The position numbers and the translations under genes are program-made. A stretch of DNA of 64,000 nt, from NCBI RefSeq assembly GCF_033546935.1, contig NZ_CP137854.1, forward strand, positions 1,860,001-1,924,000, read 5' to 3'. Numbering within the stretch: the stretch's first letter is position 1; each line of letters opens with the position of its first letter. Under the pieces are notes generated by a model, which saw nothing but the letters and a program-made list of their open reading frames with translations, did no database searches and was not told where the DNA came from. Origin of the DNA: Xylophilus sp. GOD-11R (GTDB lineage Bacteria > Pseudomonadota > Gammaproteobacteria > Burkholderiales > Burkholderiaceae_C). Positions 26,962 to 35,297 of this stretch are shown here, piece by piece.

Positions 26962-27354
26962 TCACGGTGCCGAATCCGTGTCCCCGCCGCCCCTCATGAC
27001 TTGCTCCAACGCCATCTTCCCACCGATCTTCACAAGCTCGAACGTGAGCGCGAGCCCTTTAGTCTTCGCCATTGCCTTGACACGCTCCCAGACGACCTTT
27101 GAACGGATTGTCGCCAGAAGCTCATGCCCTGCCCAAGTCAGTTCTGGAGCGAGCAACGTCTGGCTTTCCATCGTGTCCGCGTCCACACCTTTCAAGAAGC
27201 CCCCGTCCCTGAGCAGGAACGCGTGTCGAGCCTTAACGGCGCTCTCGCCTTCGTCACGCCACACCGCGACGTATGTGAATTGCTGCTGCTGGCTGGCTGG
27301 TAGGTCTTCGACCTCTCCCAGCACGTCTCGAACAATGTCCCAGTTCAACTTCAT
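26962..27354 (-). CDS. DUF2513 family protein
   Basis: 130 residues. The start MKLNWDIVRDVLGEVEDL, the middle AFLLRDGGFLKG and the section LTWAGHELLATIRSKVVWERVKAMA correspond to the DUF2513 pattern ('LTW.GHEFLD.IR....W...K'). This family resembles a winged helix and is frequent in phages and genomic islands; function unknown. It is convergent with the preceding HEPN-like gene, 23 bases away. No partner can be inferred. Confidence 0.78.
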   Translation of the reverse strand: MKLNWDIVRDVLGEVEDLPASQQQQFTYVAVWRDEGESAVKARHAFLLRDGGFLKGVDADTMESQTLLAPELTWAGHELLATIRSKVVWERVKAMAKTKGLALTFELVKIGGKMALEQVMRGGGDTDSAP

Positions 27355-27456
27355 TTCCTATCCCTGTAGTCGTTAACACTGAGGTGATTCTGCACGCTCC
27401 GTACTGCTTTGGGCCTCATTCAGCGCTGTCGGACCTTCTAAAAAAGCCCTAGATAA

Positions 27457-27506
27457 AGTGAAGCATTTCACTATAATAAAATCACTAACAGCAATTCACT
27501 ATAATA
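27457..27506 (+). promoter_or_regulatory. Promoter/operator with duplicated TTCACTATAATA and an AGTGAA palindrome
   Basis: TTCACTATAATA occurs twice (27467-27478 and 27495-27506), giving two TATAAT hexamers 28 bp apart. The first is overlapped by an inverted repeat, AGTGAA (27457-27462) with TTCACT (27467-27472), and another ATCACT lies at 27481. This looks like a repressor-controlled promoter for the small gene and the XRE gene downstream. The rest of 27355-27613 shows no gene. Confidence 0.55.
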
Positions 27507-27613
27507 GACCCGGGCAATCGGCTCCCCCTTTGTCTTGCCAAGAATCAATCAGGCGGGACGTTCTGCCCGTCAGCGCATCAATTACATTGGCCGCCTCACT
27601 AACGAGTTTACAA

Positions 27614-27952
27614 ATGGCCGCATCACTTGGTTTTTCAGCTTATCAAATCAATGCCCTTAATGGGCTTTGTCATGACCTTTCGACGTCCGAGGTAAAAGGC
27701 TTCAAGGCCATCTTTGGGCAAACTGACGACGGGACCGAGCATTGGGCTGCAGTAATTGCCACTGCATTTGTGAACGGGATTGAGCTAGAGTCTGAGCCGC
27801 TGGCGACCGTCTTGGTCGGAGAGGCCGTTGAAGGCCCCGCAGCAGTAATGAGTCCTGGCGGATACGAAGTGACGGCCAATCTCCAGTTTGGTGAAGCCGT
27901 GGATATGACTCGGCGCTTGGCAACGAATGCTGTCGGCGCGTTTTTGCGATAG
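27614..27952 (+). CDS. Small island protein of unknown function
   Basis: 112 residues from the ATG at 27614 (MAASLGFSAYQINALNGL). The reading frame is open back to a GTG at 27458, but that start lies inside the promoter palindrome, so the shorter form is chosen. The product is acidic and contains FGQTDDGTEHWAAVIATAF and, near the end, FGEAVDMTRRLATNAVGAFL. It has no recognisable motif, signal peptide or membrane helix. It precedes the XRE gene by 91 bases on the same strand. I do not recognise it. Confidence 0.5.
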   Translation: MAASLGFSAYQINALNGLCHDLSTSEVKGFKAIFGQTDDGTEHWAAVIATAFVNGIELESEPLATVLVGEAVEGPAAVMSPGGYEVTANLQFGEAVDMTRRLATNAVGAFLR

Positions 27953-28043
27953 TCATTTATTCTGGTATTGAGTTCCTCATCCCGCCTGCTGTAGACTTTC
28001 TTGGCAGGCGGTGTTCGCTTGCGTCTCAATATGCGAGGCGGAT

Positions 28044-28424
28044 ATGGCGAAAGAGAACGAGGTCGGCGCATATGCACTCCGGAAGATACTTGGCGCCGTC
28101 CTAAAGCAACGCCGGGAACAACTAGGCCTCAGCCAGACCGCCGTAGCTACGCACGCGGAAATGCCTTGGGTCGCCAGCATTGGGCAAATTGAATCCGGCA
28201 AGGTCGCAATGGCGTCCCGACATATCTTCGCAATGGCCGAGATACTTCAGATTGACAGCCGCCGACTGGCCGAGGCATGGATGTACTACTACGCCCCCGG
28301 CGCATATCTGGCGGTCTATGGTGAGGACCCATACGAGACCGAAGGAATCAGCCGGCCCGACCCCACGGCTTACGCGGCGCCTGGACGGCCCCCGAGCAGC
28401 AGGGCCCGAAATCGGTGGTGGTGA
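28044..28424 (+). CDS. XRE-family helix-turn-helix regulator
   Basis: 126 residues from the ATG at 28044, with AGGCGG upstream. The N-terminal 70 residues are a Cro/CI-type HTH: LRKILGAVLKQRREQLGLSQ, TAVATHAEMPWVASIGQIESGK, then ASRHIFAMAEILQIDSRRL. The C-terminal 45 residues are proline-rich and short, so there is no CI-type cleavage domain. As the only phage-like repressor in the element it is the best candidate to bind the duplicated operator at 27457-27506. The frame downstream of its stop stays open into the BRO-N fragment. Confidence 0.85.
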   Translation: MAKENEVGAYALRKILGAVLKQRREQLGLSQTAVATHAEMPWVASIGQIESGKVAMASRHIFAMAEILQIDSRRLAEAWMYYYAPGAYLAVYGEDPYETEGISRPDPTAYAAPGRPPSSRARNRWW

Positions 28425-28541
28425 GTCGGGAAAACTCATCAGAATAAAACGACACAGGGTGAGGACCCTAGGAGCGTCGGTTGCTCTGGGGCCCCCGGCC
28501 TGAACCTCCGCGTCATTGAGCGCGACGGGGAGCCATGGTTC

Positions 28542-28880
28542 ATGGGCGCTGATGTTTGCCGCGCCTTGGCTTACGCAAATCCGGCTGAAGCTGTCCGGAC
28601 ACACGTGTCAGCCGAAGACAAGCAGAGCGTTTCGCTCGGCTTGCGCGGTAGCCCGCCAACCATGCTGAATGAGTCCGGCCTGTACGCCCTCGTAATGGCA
28701 TCACGGCAGAAACACGCACGGGTCTTTCAACGCTGGGTGACCAAAGAAGTCCTGCCGGTCATCCGCAAGACCGGGGGCTACATGACTCCCCAGATCGCCG
28801 AGCAGGCCATCACCGATCCCGCCGTCTTCATGGCGAAGGCTTTGGTGATGGCGCATGAGTCCCTGAAGGCTTCAGCATAG
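28542..28880 (+). CDS. BRO-N antirepressor fragment, probably decayed
   Basis: 112 residues from the first ATG (28542). The BRO-N domain is clear: MGADVCRALAYANPAEAV, then LNESGLYALVMASRQKHARVFQRWVTKEVLPVIRKTGGYM. The conserved start of the domain (LRVIERDGEPWF) is encoded in frame just upstream, from 28503, but no ATG, GTG or TTG precedes it after the XRE stop; only a CTG at 28500. The C-terminal half typical of phage antirepressors is missing. I read it as a remnant whose start has been lost; translation from CTG or from the internal ATG remains possible. Confidence 0.62.
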   Translation: MGADVCRALAYANPAEAVRTHVSAEDKQSVSLGLRGSPPTMLNESGLYALVMASRQKHARVFQRWVTKEVLPVIRKTGGYMTPQIAEQAITDPAVFMAKALVMAHESLKASA

Positions 28881-29045
28881 CGCTCGCTACCACGATGTCA
28901 TTGCGACCATCGACCACCTGTTCGATGAGAAGCTTTTGCGATCAAGTCGTAAAAACTGGCGTTAAGCGACTGGTGGACATCCGCACCATGTTGGCAGAGC
29001 TGGACGGCCACTCGGCTGACTTTTCAGCCAATCTTCCGGACACGT

Positions 29046-29480
29046 ATGGCCGACATCCGCAAGATGCTGGATGAGCTGGACCCATCCAAATTCACTCACC
29101 TGAGTTTTCAGGACAGCTACCGGGACGCAACTGGCCGCATGCTGCCGATGTTCAATCTCCCCAAGCGGGAGACCCTGATCCTGGTCTCGGGCTATTCCGT
29201 GACCATGCGGGCCAAGATCATCGACCGCTGGCAGGAGCTGGAAGCCGCTACCGTCCCCGCGATCCCGAAGACCTACTCGGGAATGCTGAGGCTCGCTGCC
29301 GAGCAAGCCGAGCAGATCGAAGCCGCCCGAGCGCAGATCGCCCACATGACTCCCCTGGCAACCGTGGGGTCCATGGTCTCACAGCACAAACACACGCTGG
29401 CTACCTGCGTCAGGGCGCTGCCCGGTGTGCCCAGGCTCAGTCATTCAGGAACCTTCACTCAGTCCCAATTCATCTTTTGA
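29046..29480 (+). CDS. Rha/antirepressor-type phage regulatory protein, truncated
   Basis: 144 residues. The reading MADIRKMLDELDPSKFTH, then YRDATGRMLPMFNLPKRET and GYSVTMRAKIIDRWQELE is the Rha-type phage regulatory domain, but it starts in the middle of the usual domain. Between 28881 and 29045, pieces of related sequence can be read in other frames (YHDVIATIDHLF; VDIRTMLAELDGHSADFS), so the N-terminal part seems duplicated and broken. The C-terminus (VGSMVSQHKHTLATCVRALPGV) appears to leave the family frame at about 29425. A decayed antirepressor is the best explanation. Confidence 0.6.
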   Translation: MADIRKMLDELDPSKFTHLSFQDSYRDATGRMLPMFNLPKRETLILVSGYSVTMRAKIIDRWQELEAATVPAIPKTYSGMLRLAAEQAEQIEAARAQIAHMTPLATVGSMVSQHKHTLATCVRALPGVPRLSHSGTFTQSQFIF

Positions 29481-29952
29481 TGGGTATGGGAGGGGGTAAC
29501 CATGACAGAACCCCTGCTGATCCTTGCCGGTCTCTAAGACTCCTTTCGAATCCTCAGGACTCCTGTCTTCACGCTCCCATCAATCTCAGTTCTCTCTACT
29601 CCTGGGCCAGCGCTATCTACCATGTGTCTTTTTAATCGGGCGATGCCATTCCCGGGGTGTGTCTCGGCGCCCGCACGATTAGAAGGACACAGAGTAGGAC
29701 CCTAGGCCGGCTGCTCGGTACGACCCACGTATCCCACAAGGCCAACAGCGCCTCCTAGACCCCTTTTCGCCCCTCCCAGGGGCATCCCCGGAACACCCGT
29801 CCAGCTCGCCCGCTAGGCGCAGCCGTGCCCGGTGATTCCACGAGCCCATCGGCTCACCCACTCCCCAGCACCCACTCCCCAGCACCAATGCCACTCAAGA
29901 CCCTAACTCCGTCCGCCCGCCTTCCAGGTCAGCCCGCCAGCTCCCAGGGGCT
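29481..29952. other. Gene-free stretch upstream of the virion-like gene
   Basis: No convincing gene on either strand. It contains the block GACACAGAGTAGGACCCTAGG (29686-29706), closely similar to a block at 28451-28472, and a short tandem repeat of CCCACTCCCCAGCA near 29860-29885. These may be regulatory remains of the phage. Confidence 0.45.
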
Positions 29953-29955
29953 GTG

Positions 29956-32538
29956 ATGTCCGGCGAACGTTCACAGCAGTTCCGCACGACCCCGAGCTAC
30001 ACCGCGCCCGACGCGAATCCCGCAGCCCGGATCAGTACCAATCAGTCCCAGGCCGTTGCTGCCCAGGTCCAGGGCCAAGGCTCTGCCTTTGCATCCCTCG
30101 GGAGCAGCCTGTCCAACTTCTTCGGAGGGGTTGAAAAGGCGGTCGAGCAATACAGTTCCACTCGCCATTCCGAAGATATGGCGGGCATCGAGCGCCAACG
30201 CGCAGCGCGTGCGGTTCAGGCGCAAGCCGACCACGCGGCTGGTCGGCCCCGCGATCCCGGCTTGAACGAGTTTCAAGACTACAAGGGCACCTACGACACG
30301 GCAGTCGCTGACACGACCGCCAGCGGCATCGCTACCGACCTCCAAGCTGCCATACGGAATCTTCCCGATACCCCAGGGACCGACCTCAAGGCATTTGCCA
30401 CCTCTTTTGTCACCGACCAGATGAAGGGCGGCACGGGCGATCCCGCTATCGATGGGCGGGTCGCCTACGTCGTGCAGCAGCGGGCCGAGCAAATGATCGC
30501 CCGCAAGACCGAGCAGATCGCCCAGACCTCGGAAGCCAACATCGCTGAGACCATCGGCAAGAGCCTGACCTTGAAGATTCAGGAGCAGCAAGGCGCGACA
30601 GTAGAGCAGGTCGAGGGGCTGTATAGCGAGGCCCTGGGGCTTATGAAGGGCAACATAGGGCACGCCGACAAGTTCTTTGCCGGGGTGTTGTCCCGCGCGA
30701 TTTACAACCCGGGGCAAGCTGCTTCCGTTCTGGCAGCGATGCGGGAGTCGGGGTTCGCCAAGCGTAATCCAGACGTCTACCTGGAACTGACCGAAAAGGT
30801 TTGGGCGCAGACGAACCGGGTCAAGTCAGTCGCAGCCGGTCAAGCGGTCGAGCGGGTCAACGCGAGCTTCCACGCGGCCCAGCTTGCGTATCAGGAGTCC
30901 GGAACCTTCATGCCAGTCCAGGAATATCTGACGCACATGAAAGAGGCCAGCGACGTGGACAACATCCACGGCGTGGGCATGGCGCAATTCCCCTGGGTCC
31001 GCTCGGGTCCCGGAGGGCATAGGGGCGCCCGCGAGGCCCTACAGAAGCAGGCAGACGTAAACGTCATTCTTGATGAGATGCGCAAGCCCAAAGGCGACCT
31101 ACGATTGAGGCTATCGCAGGGCAAGGACGACATCGAGTATTCGAAGGCCATGCGGCTGCTGTTCATCCCTGCCGTCAATCAATGGGTAACTGAGAACGCC
31201 ACGCTGTACCCGGCCATCGCCGCAACGCAGACTCCCCAGGGGGGCTTTGACTTCCTGGCGACTCCTGAGTCTGCCAAGGAGTTCGGCAGGTTGTTGGGAA
31301 TTCACGGCGCATCCTTTGGCTTTGGAGTCGATGACAACACGTCTGCCCGGCTCCAAGACTTCGTGATGAGCGACGACCCGGCCAAGGTGATGATTGCAGC
31401 GACCGGACTTGCTGCACTTCAGGCCACGCCTGGGGGCGACCAATATCTCCAGAACATCCTGAAGGACTCGTCCGCCCGTGCCCGCCTGGATGTTGTCTTG
31501 ACCCAGGCGCGGGACTCGGGTGGCCTGGAGAACGCCGCACGATCCGCAGTGGCCTCCAGAACCTCTGGGTCTCCAAGGACCTCCGAGACCTCCAAGGGGC
31601 CCGGGTCTGCCGTGGACTGGAAAACAGTACTGGGCGACCCCTCGGTCAACGGAGACGCGACTCGCGCCACCATTCAAGGCATTGCCAGCGAGCTGGTTTT
31701 GTCGGCTCAAGACCGCAGCGGCTGGCTGATCCGAGACGACAAGATGAATTTCGCTCCGGCCGTTATGGGTCAGCTCGAAAGGCTCACGGTGCAGCACCTG
31801 GAGGAGCAGCGGGTCAATCTCCCTATGGGCGCGAAGCCGAACCTCCAAAAGGCCGCGACCTGGGCGACCGAGCAGATCAAGGCCAAGGTCATTCCGGTGG
31901 CTGCACAGAATGGCGTGCTGCGCTACATCCCGGACCAATACGGCGGCAAGGGTCGCCGGGTTGACAGCCCGGTTGCTTACTACCAAGGCCAACCTGTCTA
32001 CGCCGGCATGAAGATGCTGAACCGCCTTGGCGAGATGGAAGACCCACAGCGGACGTTCACAGAGATCGACCGACCGGCGCTCGCTAAAGCGTTCCCGGGG
32101 TTCTTGGGCAATCGCCTAGACCCGGGTGAACCCAATGACCTATACCTAAATCCACCGGATCAAAAGGTCGGCCTCATGCAGGTAATGACGAACGGCCAGC
32201 GCCCTTTAGCCTTCTACGGAGGCATGCCGGTCCGCATTGGCGACAAGGACCTGGAGGTCCCAAAGTCCCCCGCCGATGCCGACACGTTCTTCAGAACTCG
32301 TCTTCCCAAAGGCTTCTTCGCGGTGCCCGGTGCCCCTGACTCCTCTGGTCGCAACACATACCGCATCCATTACGGCTATCGCCTCCAGGGTGACAACGAC
32401 GCTTTCGACAAGGCCATTGCCGACAAGGCATACGCCCGCAAAGCAGAGATCGCCGAGATCAAGGCTGCAACAGACCCGGTAACGGGATCAGTGCAGAACC
32501 AGCGGACGCCCATAGCGCACCCGAACTACCGGAAGTAA
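29956..32538 (+). CDS. Large phage structural protein resembling T7-type internal virion protein
   Basis: 860 residues from the ATG at 29956, with AGGGG five bases before it. The start is Q/A/S-rich (SGERSQQFRTTPSYTAPDANP), then FASLGSSLSNFFGGVEKAVEQY and long helical stretches full of Q, A and E, with no signal peptide. Length, composition and the N-terminal pattern resemble internal core or ejection proteins (gp15/gp16-like) of T7-type podoviruses. This is recognition by style, not by a diagnostic motif. The C-terminal 250 residues look folded (TFTEIDRPALAKAFPGFLG; KGFFAVPGAP). It is the only large structural-type gene in the element. Confidence 0.62.
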   Translation: MSGERSQQFRTTPSYTAPDANPAARISTNQSQAVAAQVQGQGSAFASLGSSLSNFFGGVEKAVEQYSSTRHSEDMAGIERQRAARAVQAQADHAAGRPRDPGLNEFQDYKGTYDTAVADTTASGIATDLQAAIRNLPDTPGTDLKAFATSFVTDQMKGGTGDPAIDGRVAYVVQQRAEQMIARKTEQIAQTSEANIAETIGKSLTLKIQEQQGATVEQVEGLYSEALGLMKGNIGHADKFFAGVLSRAIYNPGQAASVLAAMRESGFAKRNPDVYLELTEKVWAQTNRVKSVAAGQAVERVNASFHAAQLAYQESGTFMPVQEYLTHMKEASDVDNIHGVGMAQFPWVRSGPGGHRGAREALQKQADVNVILDEMRKPKGDLRLRLSQGKDDIEYSKAMRLLFIPAVNQWVTENATLYPAIAATQTPQGGFDFLATPESAKEFGRLLGIHGASFGFGVDDNTSARLQDFVMSDDPAKVMIAATGLAALQATPGGDQYLQNILKDSSARARLDVVLTQARDSGGLENAARSAVASRTSGSPRTSETSKGPGSAVDWKTVLGDPSVNGDATRATIQGIASELVLSAQDRSGWLIRDDKMNFAPAVMGQLERLTVQHLEEQRVNLPMGAKPNLQKAATWATEQIKAKVIPVAAQNGVLRYIPDQYGGKGRRVDSPVAYYQGQPVYAGMKMLNRLGEMEDPQRTFTEIDRPALAKAFPGFLGNRLDPGEPNDLYLNPPDQKVGLMQVMTNGQRPLAFYGGMPVRIGDKDLEVPKSPADADTFFRTRLPKGFFAVPGAPDSSGRNTYRIHYGYRLQGDNDAFDKAIADKAYARKAEIAEIKAATDPVTGSVQNQRTPIAHPNYRK

Positions 32539-32545
32539 CCCTAGG

Positions 32546-32569
32546 AGCCCGAGCAGCAATGCCCGGGCT
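32546..32569 (+). terminator. Terminator after the virion-like gene
   Basis: AGCCCG (32546-32551) pairs with CGGGCT (32564-32569), extended by an inner GCA/TGC stem around the loop GCAA with one mismatch. TTCTTCGCTTCT follows. It lies eight bases after the stop of the large gene. Confidence 0.65.
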
Positions 32570-32757
32570 TCTTCGCTTCTGGTCGCCCACCTGGGCGCCA
32601 CTCCACATCACCCATTACCCATGCCACATACCAACCCACCCGCGCCTCAGCGCACACATGCAGAACCCGCCGAACTCATGAAGGCCCCCAAGGGCCCCTC
32701 GCGACCGCCGCTCATCCTGCGCGACCCGCCAGCACGTCTAGCCCCGAGGGCGCCGCA

Positions 32758-33114
32758 ATGAGCGCGACCATTCCCGTGCTCCTGCGTGACCCCAAGGGCA
32801 TCATCCGCATTCCCTGCCGCGACCCTGAGCAACCCGAAGCACTGATCGACGCTGATGACTTCCGCAGGCTAGTTCGCCGGGAAGACCTGTGCTTGGACGC
32901 CTATCGAGTCGGGCGCTACCACGGCGTCTTCGGCGTTCCCCGGCTGCGCTATCAACCCGGCCGGGCTCCTGGGGACCCCAATGAGCGCGTGGCGCTGCCT
33001 GCGCTCGTGTTGCGACCGCTGGGCGGGTCCAAGGTGGTCTTCGTTGACCCCAGCCGCCCCTATGACTGCACGCGCAGCAACCTCAAGATCGTTCCTATCG
33101 GAGGCAATGAATGA
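32758..33114 (+). CDS. Small phage protein with an HNH/AP2-like C-terminal motif
   Basis: 118 residues. The first half (LLRDPKGIIRIPCRDPEQPEAL) is unremarkable. The end, PSRPYDCTRSNLKIVPIGG, resembles the tail of many phage HNH and AP2-type proteins ('D.RR.NL..V'), but the catalytic His residues of HNH are not evident. It overlaps the next gene by four bases (ATGA), so the two form a small operon. Function unknown. Confidence 0.6.
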   Translation: MSATIPVLLRDPKGIIRIPCRDPEQPEALIDADDFRRLVRREDLCLDAYRVGRYHGVFGVPRLRYQPGRAPGDPNERVALPALVLRPLGGSKVVFVDPSRPYDCTRSNLKIVPIGGNE

Positions 33115-33497
33115 AGGACGTACTCATTCCCCGCACGGGTCGCCCCCGAGGTCTGCTGGCATCTATGCTGACCCCGGAAGCCAAGCGAGCCTATGCAGTC
33201 ACGCACGCCCAGGGGCTCACACTGGTTCCGTTGGAGGGCGACCCGGCGACTGCCGCCGTGATCCGAACGGAAGACTATGAAAGGCTGACGGGACGCCGTG
33301 CCGGCAGTCCCCAGCTCACCCGGACGCGGTGGTTCTTGGAGGACGGTGAGGTCCGTGCGCTGTCCAGGGCCGAGACCTCGGCAATGCATGACTTCAGCTA
33401 CAGCGTTGCTGCGCTCGTGATGGGCGCCAGCGATGGGCAGACCATGCGCTTGAGCGACCCTAGATTCCTGACGCCCGAGAGCATCTTGGTCTACTAG
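33111..33497 (+). CDS. Island protein of unknown function
   Basis: 128 residues, ATG overlapping the preceding stop. Features seen: a start rich in basic residues (MKDVLIPRTGRPRGLLASML), VIRTEDYERLTGRRAG, and the hydrophobic helix FSYSVAALVMGAS. No signal peptide and no motif I can name. Its coupling to the upstream HNH/AP2-like gene is the only clue to function. Confidence 0.58.
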   Translation: MKDVLIPRTGRPRGLLASMLTPEAKRAYAVTHAQGLTLVPLEGDPATAAVIRTEDYERLTGRRAGSPQLTRTRWFLEDGEVRALSRAETSAMHDFSYSVAALVMGASDGQTMRLSDPRFLTPESILVY

Positions 33498-33527
33498 GTG
33501 CCCGGCACTTTCGCTCAGAATGCGACC

Positions 33528-33722
33528 TCAGCGGGAAAGCGAAATCGCAATGGTGGCACCAAAGGCCATCGCGGCGGGCATTGCGACCCAGGGGAACCAT
33601 TGGCGATCCACGAGGCTAGGTTTCAGCCGTCGCGCTTCCGTCATCCTGGAGAGGCGCAATGACTCCTCAGTAACCCGCACGATGGCTTCGTCCTGCATGC
33701 GTGAGAGTTTGGTTCGGTCCAT
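33528..33722 (-). CDS. Small tail-anchored membrane protein (putative)
   Basis: 64 residues. A basic and charged N-terminal half (DRTKLSRMQDEAIVRVTEESLRLSRM) is followed by one hydrophobic segment at the C-terminus (WFPWVAMPAAMAFGATIAI). No strong ribosome site is visible before the ATG. It is convergent with the 33111-33497 gene. It could be a holin-like or anchor protein, but this is weak. Confidence 0.4.
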   Translation of the reverse strand: MDRTKLSRMQDEAIVRVTEESLRLSRMTEARRLKPSLVDRQWFPWVAMPAAMAFGATIAISLSR

Positions 33723-33851
33723 GGCCGGAGCTTAGCCCGCTGCGCAAAAAGTTTCCACATGAGCGGCCAAGCCTCCCCGGGCATCCACGTTGATCTTCGG
33801 GTCAGCCAGGATGGTCGGCTGCTATAACGGGTTGGACAACCGAAAGCACAC

Positions 33852-34130
33852 TTGCCTGACCAATATCCCATTACCGGCTTCATTGAAATTGAAGGTACGT
33901 CTTATCCGTTTCGCGGGGCGCATGGTCCGCAAGACCAATCACCCGGCGCAAGACTCGCGTGGGTCGCTGAGGTTGATGGCCTGGGCCTCGCAGGAGGTCG
34001 CGGGCTCGTTGCGTATCCCGGTGGGTATCAAGGCGCGAACGCCCGAGCTGTCACGTTCTTCGTGCAGGATCACTTTCAGGGCCGGGTGAGGCTGCGGGAC
34101 TTCGAGGCCCGTAACCAAGTGGTCCGCTAG
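33852..34130 (+). CDS. Small island protein, TTG start, unknown function
   Basis: 92 residues from a TTG at 33852. The reading is balanced and unlike a shadow of another gene: PDQYPITGFIEIEGTSYPFRG, LAWVAEVDGLGLAGGRG, ARAVTFFVQDHFQGRVRLRD. No known motif. No gene is seen on the opposite strand. Confidence 0.42.
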   Translation: MPDQYPITGFIEIEGTSYPFRGAHGPQDQSPGARLAWVAEVDGLGLAGGRGLVAYPGGYQGANARAVTFFVQDHFQGRVRLRDFEARNQVVR

Positions 34131-34253
34131 GTCGTGCTGGTGTCCCCAGGAAACGGCTTGTGGACCTCCCGAAAATTTCTCTGTCATCCTTCGTCCCGCT
34201 CGCCGACCAAAGTCCCCCATGCCCCCGGGGGTCCTTCGGTGACACTAGGGGCT

Positions 34254-34451
34254 ATGCCCTCATTCATTCACGTCGCCGGATGCACCCTGTTCGCCAAGGC
34301 TGAGCGCCGGGATGAGCATTGGGTCGGGGTTGTCCACGCCTATGAAGGATCAGCCCCGGTGCGCAGGGAGTTCACCGAGGAGGTCTATGGGACTGAGAAC
34401 GAGGCCCTAAAGGCTGCGTGTGTCGACGGGGCGACCTGGCTAACTATCTGA
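34254..34451 (+). CDS. Small island protein of unknown function
   Basis: 65 residues from the ATG at 34254 (MPSFIHVAGCTLFAKAERR). It ends ENEALKAACVDGATWLTI and looks like a compact alpha/beta domain. The in-frame start at 34134 would add 40 low-complexity residues. Not recognised. Confidence 0.45.
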   Translation: MPSFIHVAGCTLFAKAERRDEHWVGVVHAYEGSAPVRREFTEEVYGTENEALKAACVDGATWLTI

Positions 34452-34521
34452 ATTGGCACATGTAGCAAGGCAGAAGAGACTATCGCGCCGCGAAGGCGCA
34501 ATGTCAGCTGCCATTCAGCGG

Positions 34522-34872
34522 TCAACGCTCGTCGTTACTAGCTGGCCGTGTATTCAGCGCGGTCCAGGCTTGGGCCTCAGCAAGAGCTCTCAGTTCATCC
34601 ATTGCAGGGCTAAACAGGTTCGATGCCACTTGTCGGCAGTGCTTAATATTCGCTGCCGCCTTAAGCCGTTGCTCGACCGTCGCGCGGGGCCGCGCTGTTG
34701 CGACCATGTGCCAGTTGTCTTCGGCCAAGCGGAGGTTTAATTCAGCGACTCTCCAAGCATTGAAAATGGGGGTGTCTTGCATGACGCACTCAAAATGTGC
34801 GTCTGTTAGCCCTATCGACCAAGGCACAAAGTTGGTCAACTGTTTGAGATTCATTATGCGCCAGTTAGCCAT
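34522..34872 (-). CDS. Island protein of unknown function
   Basis: 116 residues from an ATG at 34872 preceded by GGAAG. Mostly helical: MANWRIMNLKQLTNFVPWS, FNAWRVAELNLRLAEDNWHM, then RLKAAANIKHCRQVASNLF. Less GC-rich than host genes. It lies 61 bases downstream of the next minus-strand gene and could share its transcript. Not recognised. Confidence 0.5.
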   Translation of the reverse strand: MANWRIMNLKQLTNFVPWSIGLTDAHFECVMQDTPIFNAWRVAELNLRLAEDNWHMVATARPRATVEQRLKAAANIKHCRQVASNLFSPAMDELRALAEAQAWTALNTRPASNDER

Positions 34873-34933
34873 CTGCTTCCGCTATTTCATAGCGACGTGT
34901 TAGCGGGCGTTGCGTATTGCGGGGCGCCGGTAA

Positions 34934-35185
34934 TTAACAGTACTTGGCGGTAATGCCCAGCAGGTCTCGCAGAGCGTTTGCACGGCGACCTCGGATGGCC
35001 CGACAGATTTCGAACTCTTCTTCAGTCGTCGGGACTTCTTTAAGCAGCTTCTCGCTGCCAGTAAGGAATGCAGCAAGTACCTCATGGCGGCTCCCAGGAG
35101 TTCGCAGAGCCTCGCTAAGCATTTGTTCAAGCTCAGTGGTCATCCTCTTTTGAAGGGCAGTCAGTTCCGGACGGTGATGGGCCAT
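34934..35185 (-). CDS. Small helical island protein
   Basis: 83 residues: MAHHRPELTALQKRMTTELE, then MLSEALRTPGSRHEVLAAF, EVPTTEEEFEICRAIRGRR and a short tail. Entirely helical by appearance, with acidic and basic patches. No motif known to me. It may form a two-gene unit with 34522-34872. Confidence 0.48.
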   Translation of the reverse strand: MAHHRPELTALQKRMTTELEQMLSEALRTPGSRHEVLAAFLTGSEKLLKEVPTTEEEFEICRAIRGRRANALRDLLGITAKYC

Positions 35186-35297
35186 GGTTGGGGCTCAGGC
35201 GAAGAAGAGGGCGGTGATTCTCCAAGCTGAGCCCGAAACAGCCCAAATAGTCCAGCCAAGCGGTCGAGATTTGACTTCCCGGGCCAAGCTGTACATA

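Noticed and set aside
27458..27613. N-terminal extension of the small gene at 27614
   Set aside because: The GTG start lies inside the palindrome and -10 hexamers of the promoter, and the extra residues are unlike a protein start.
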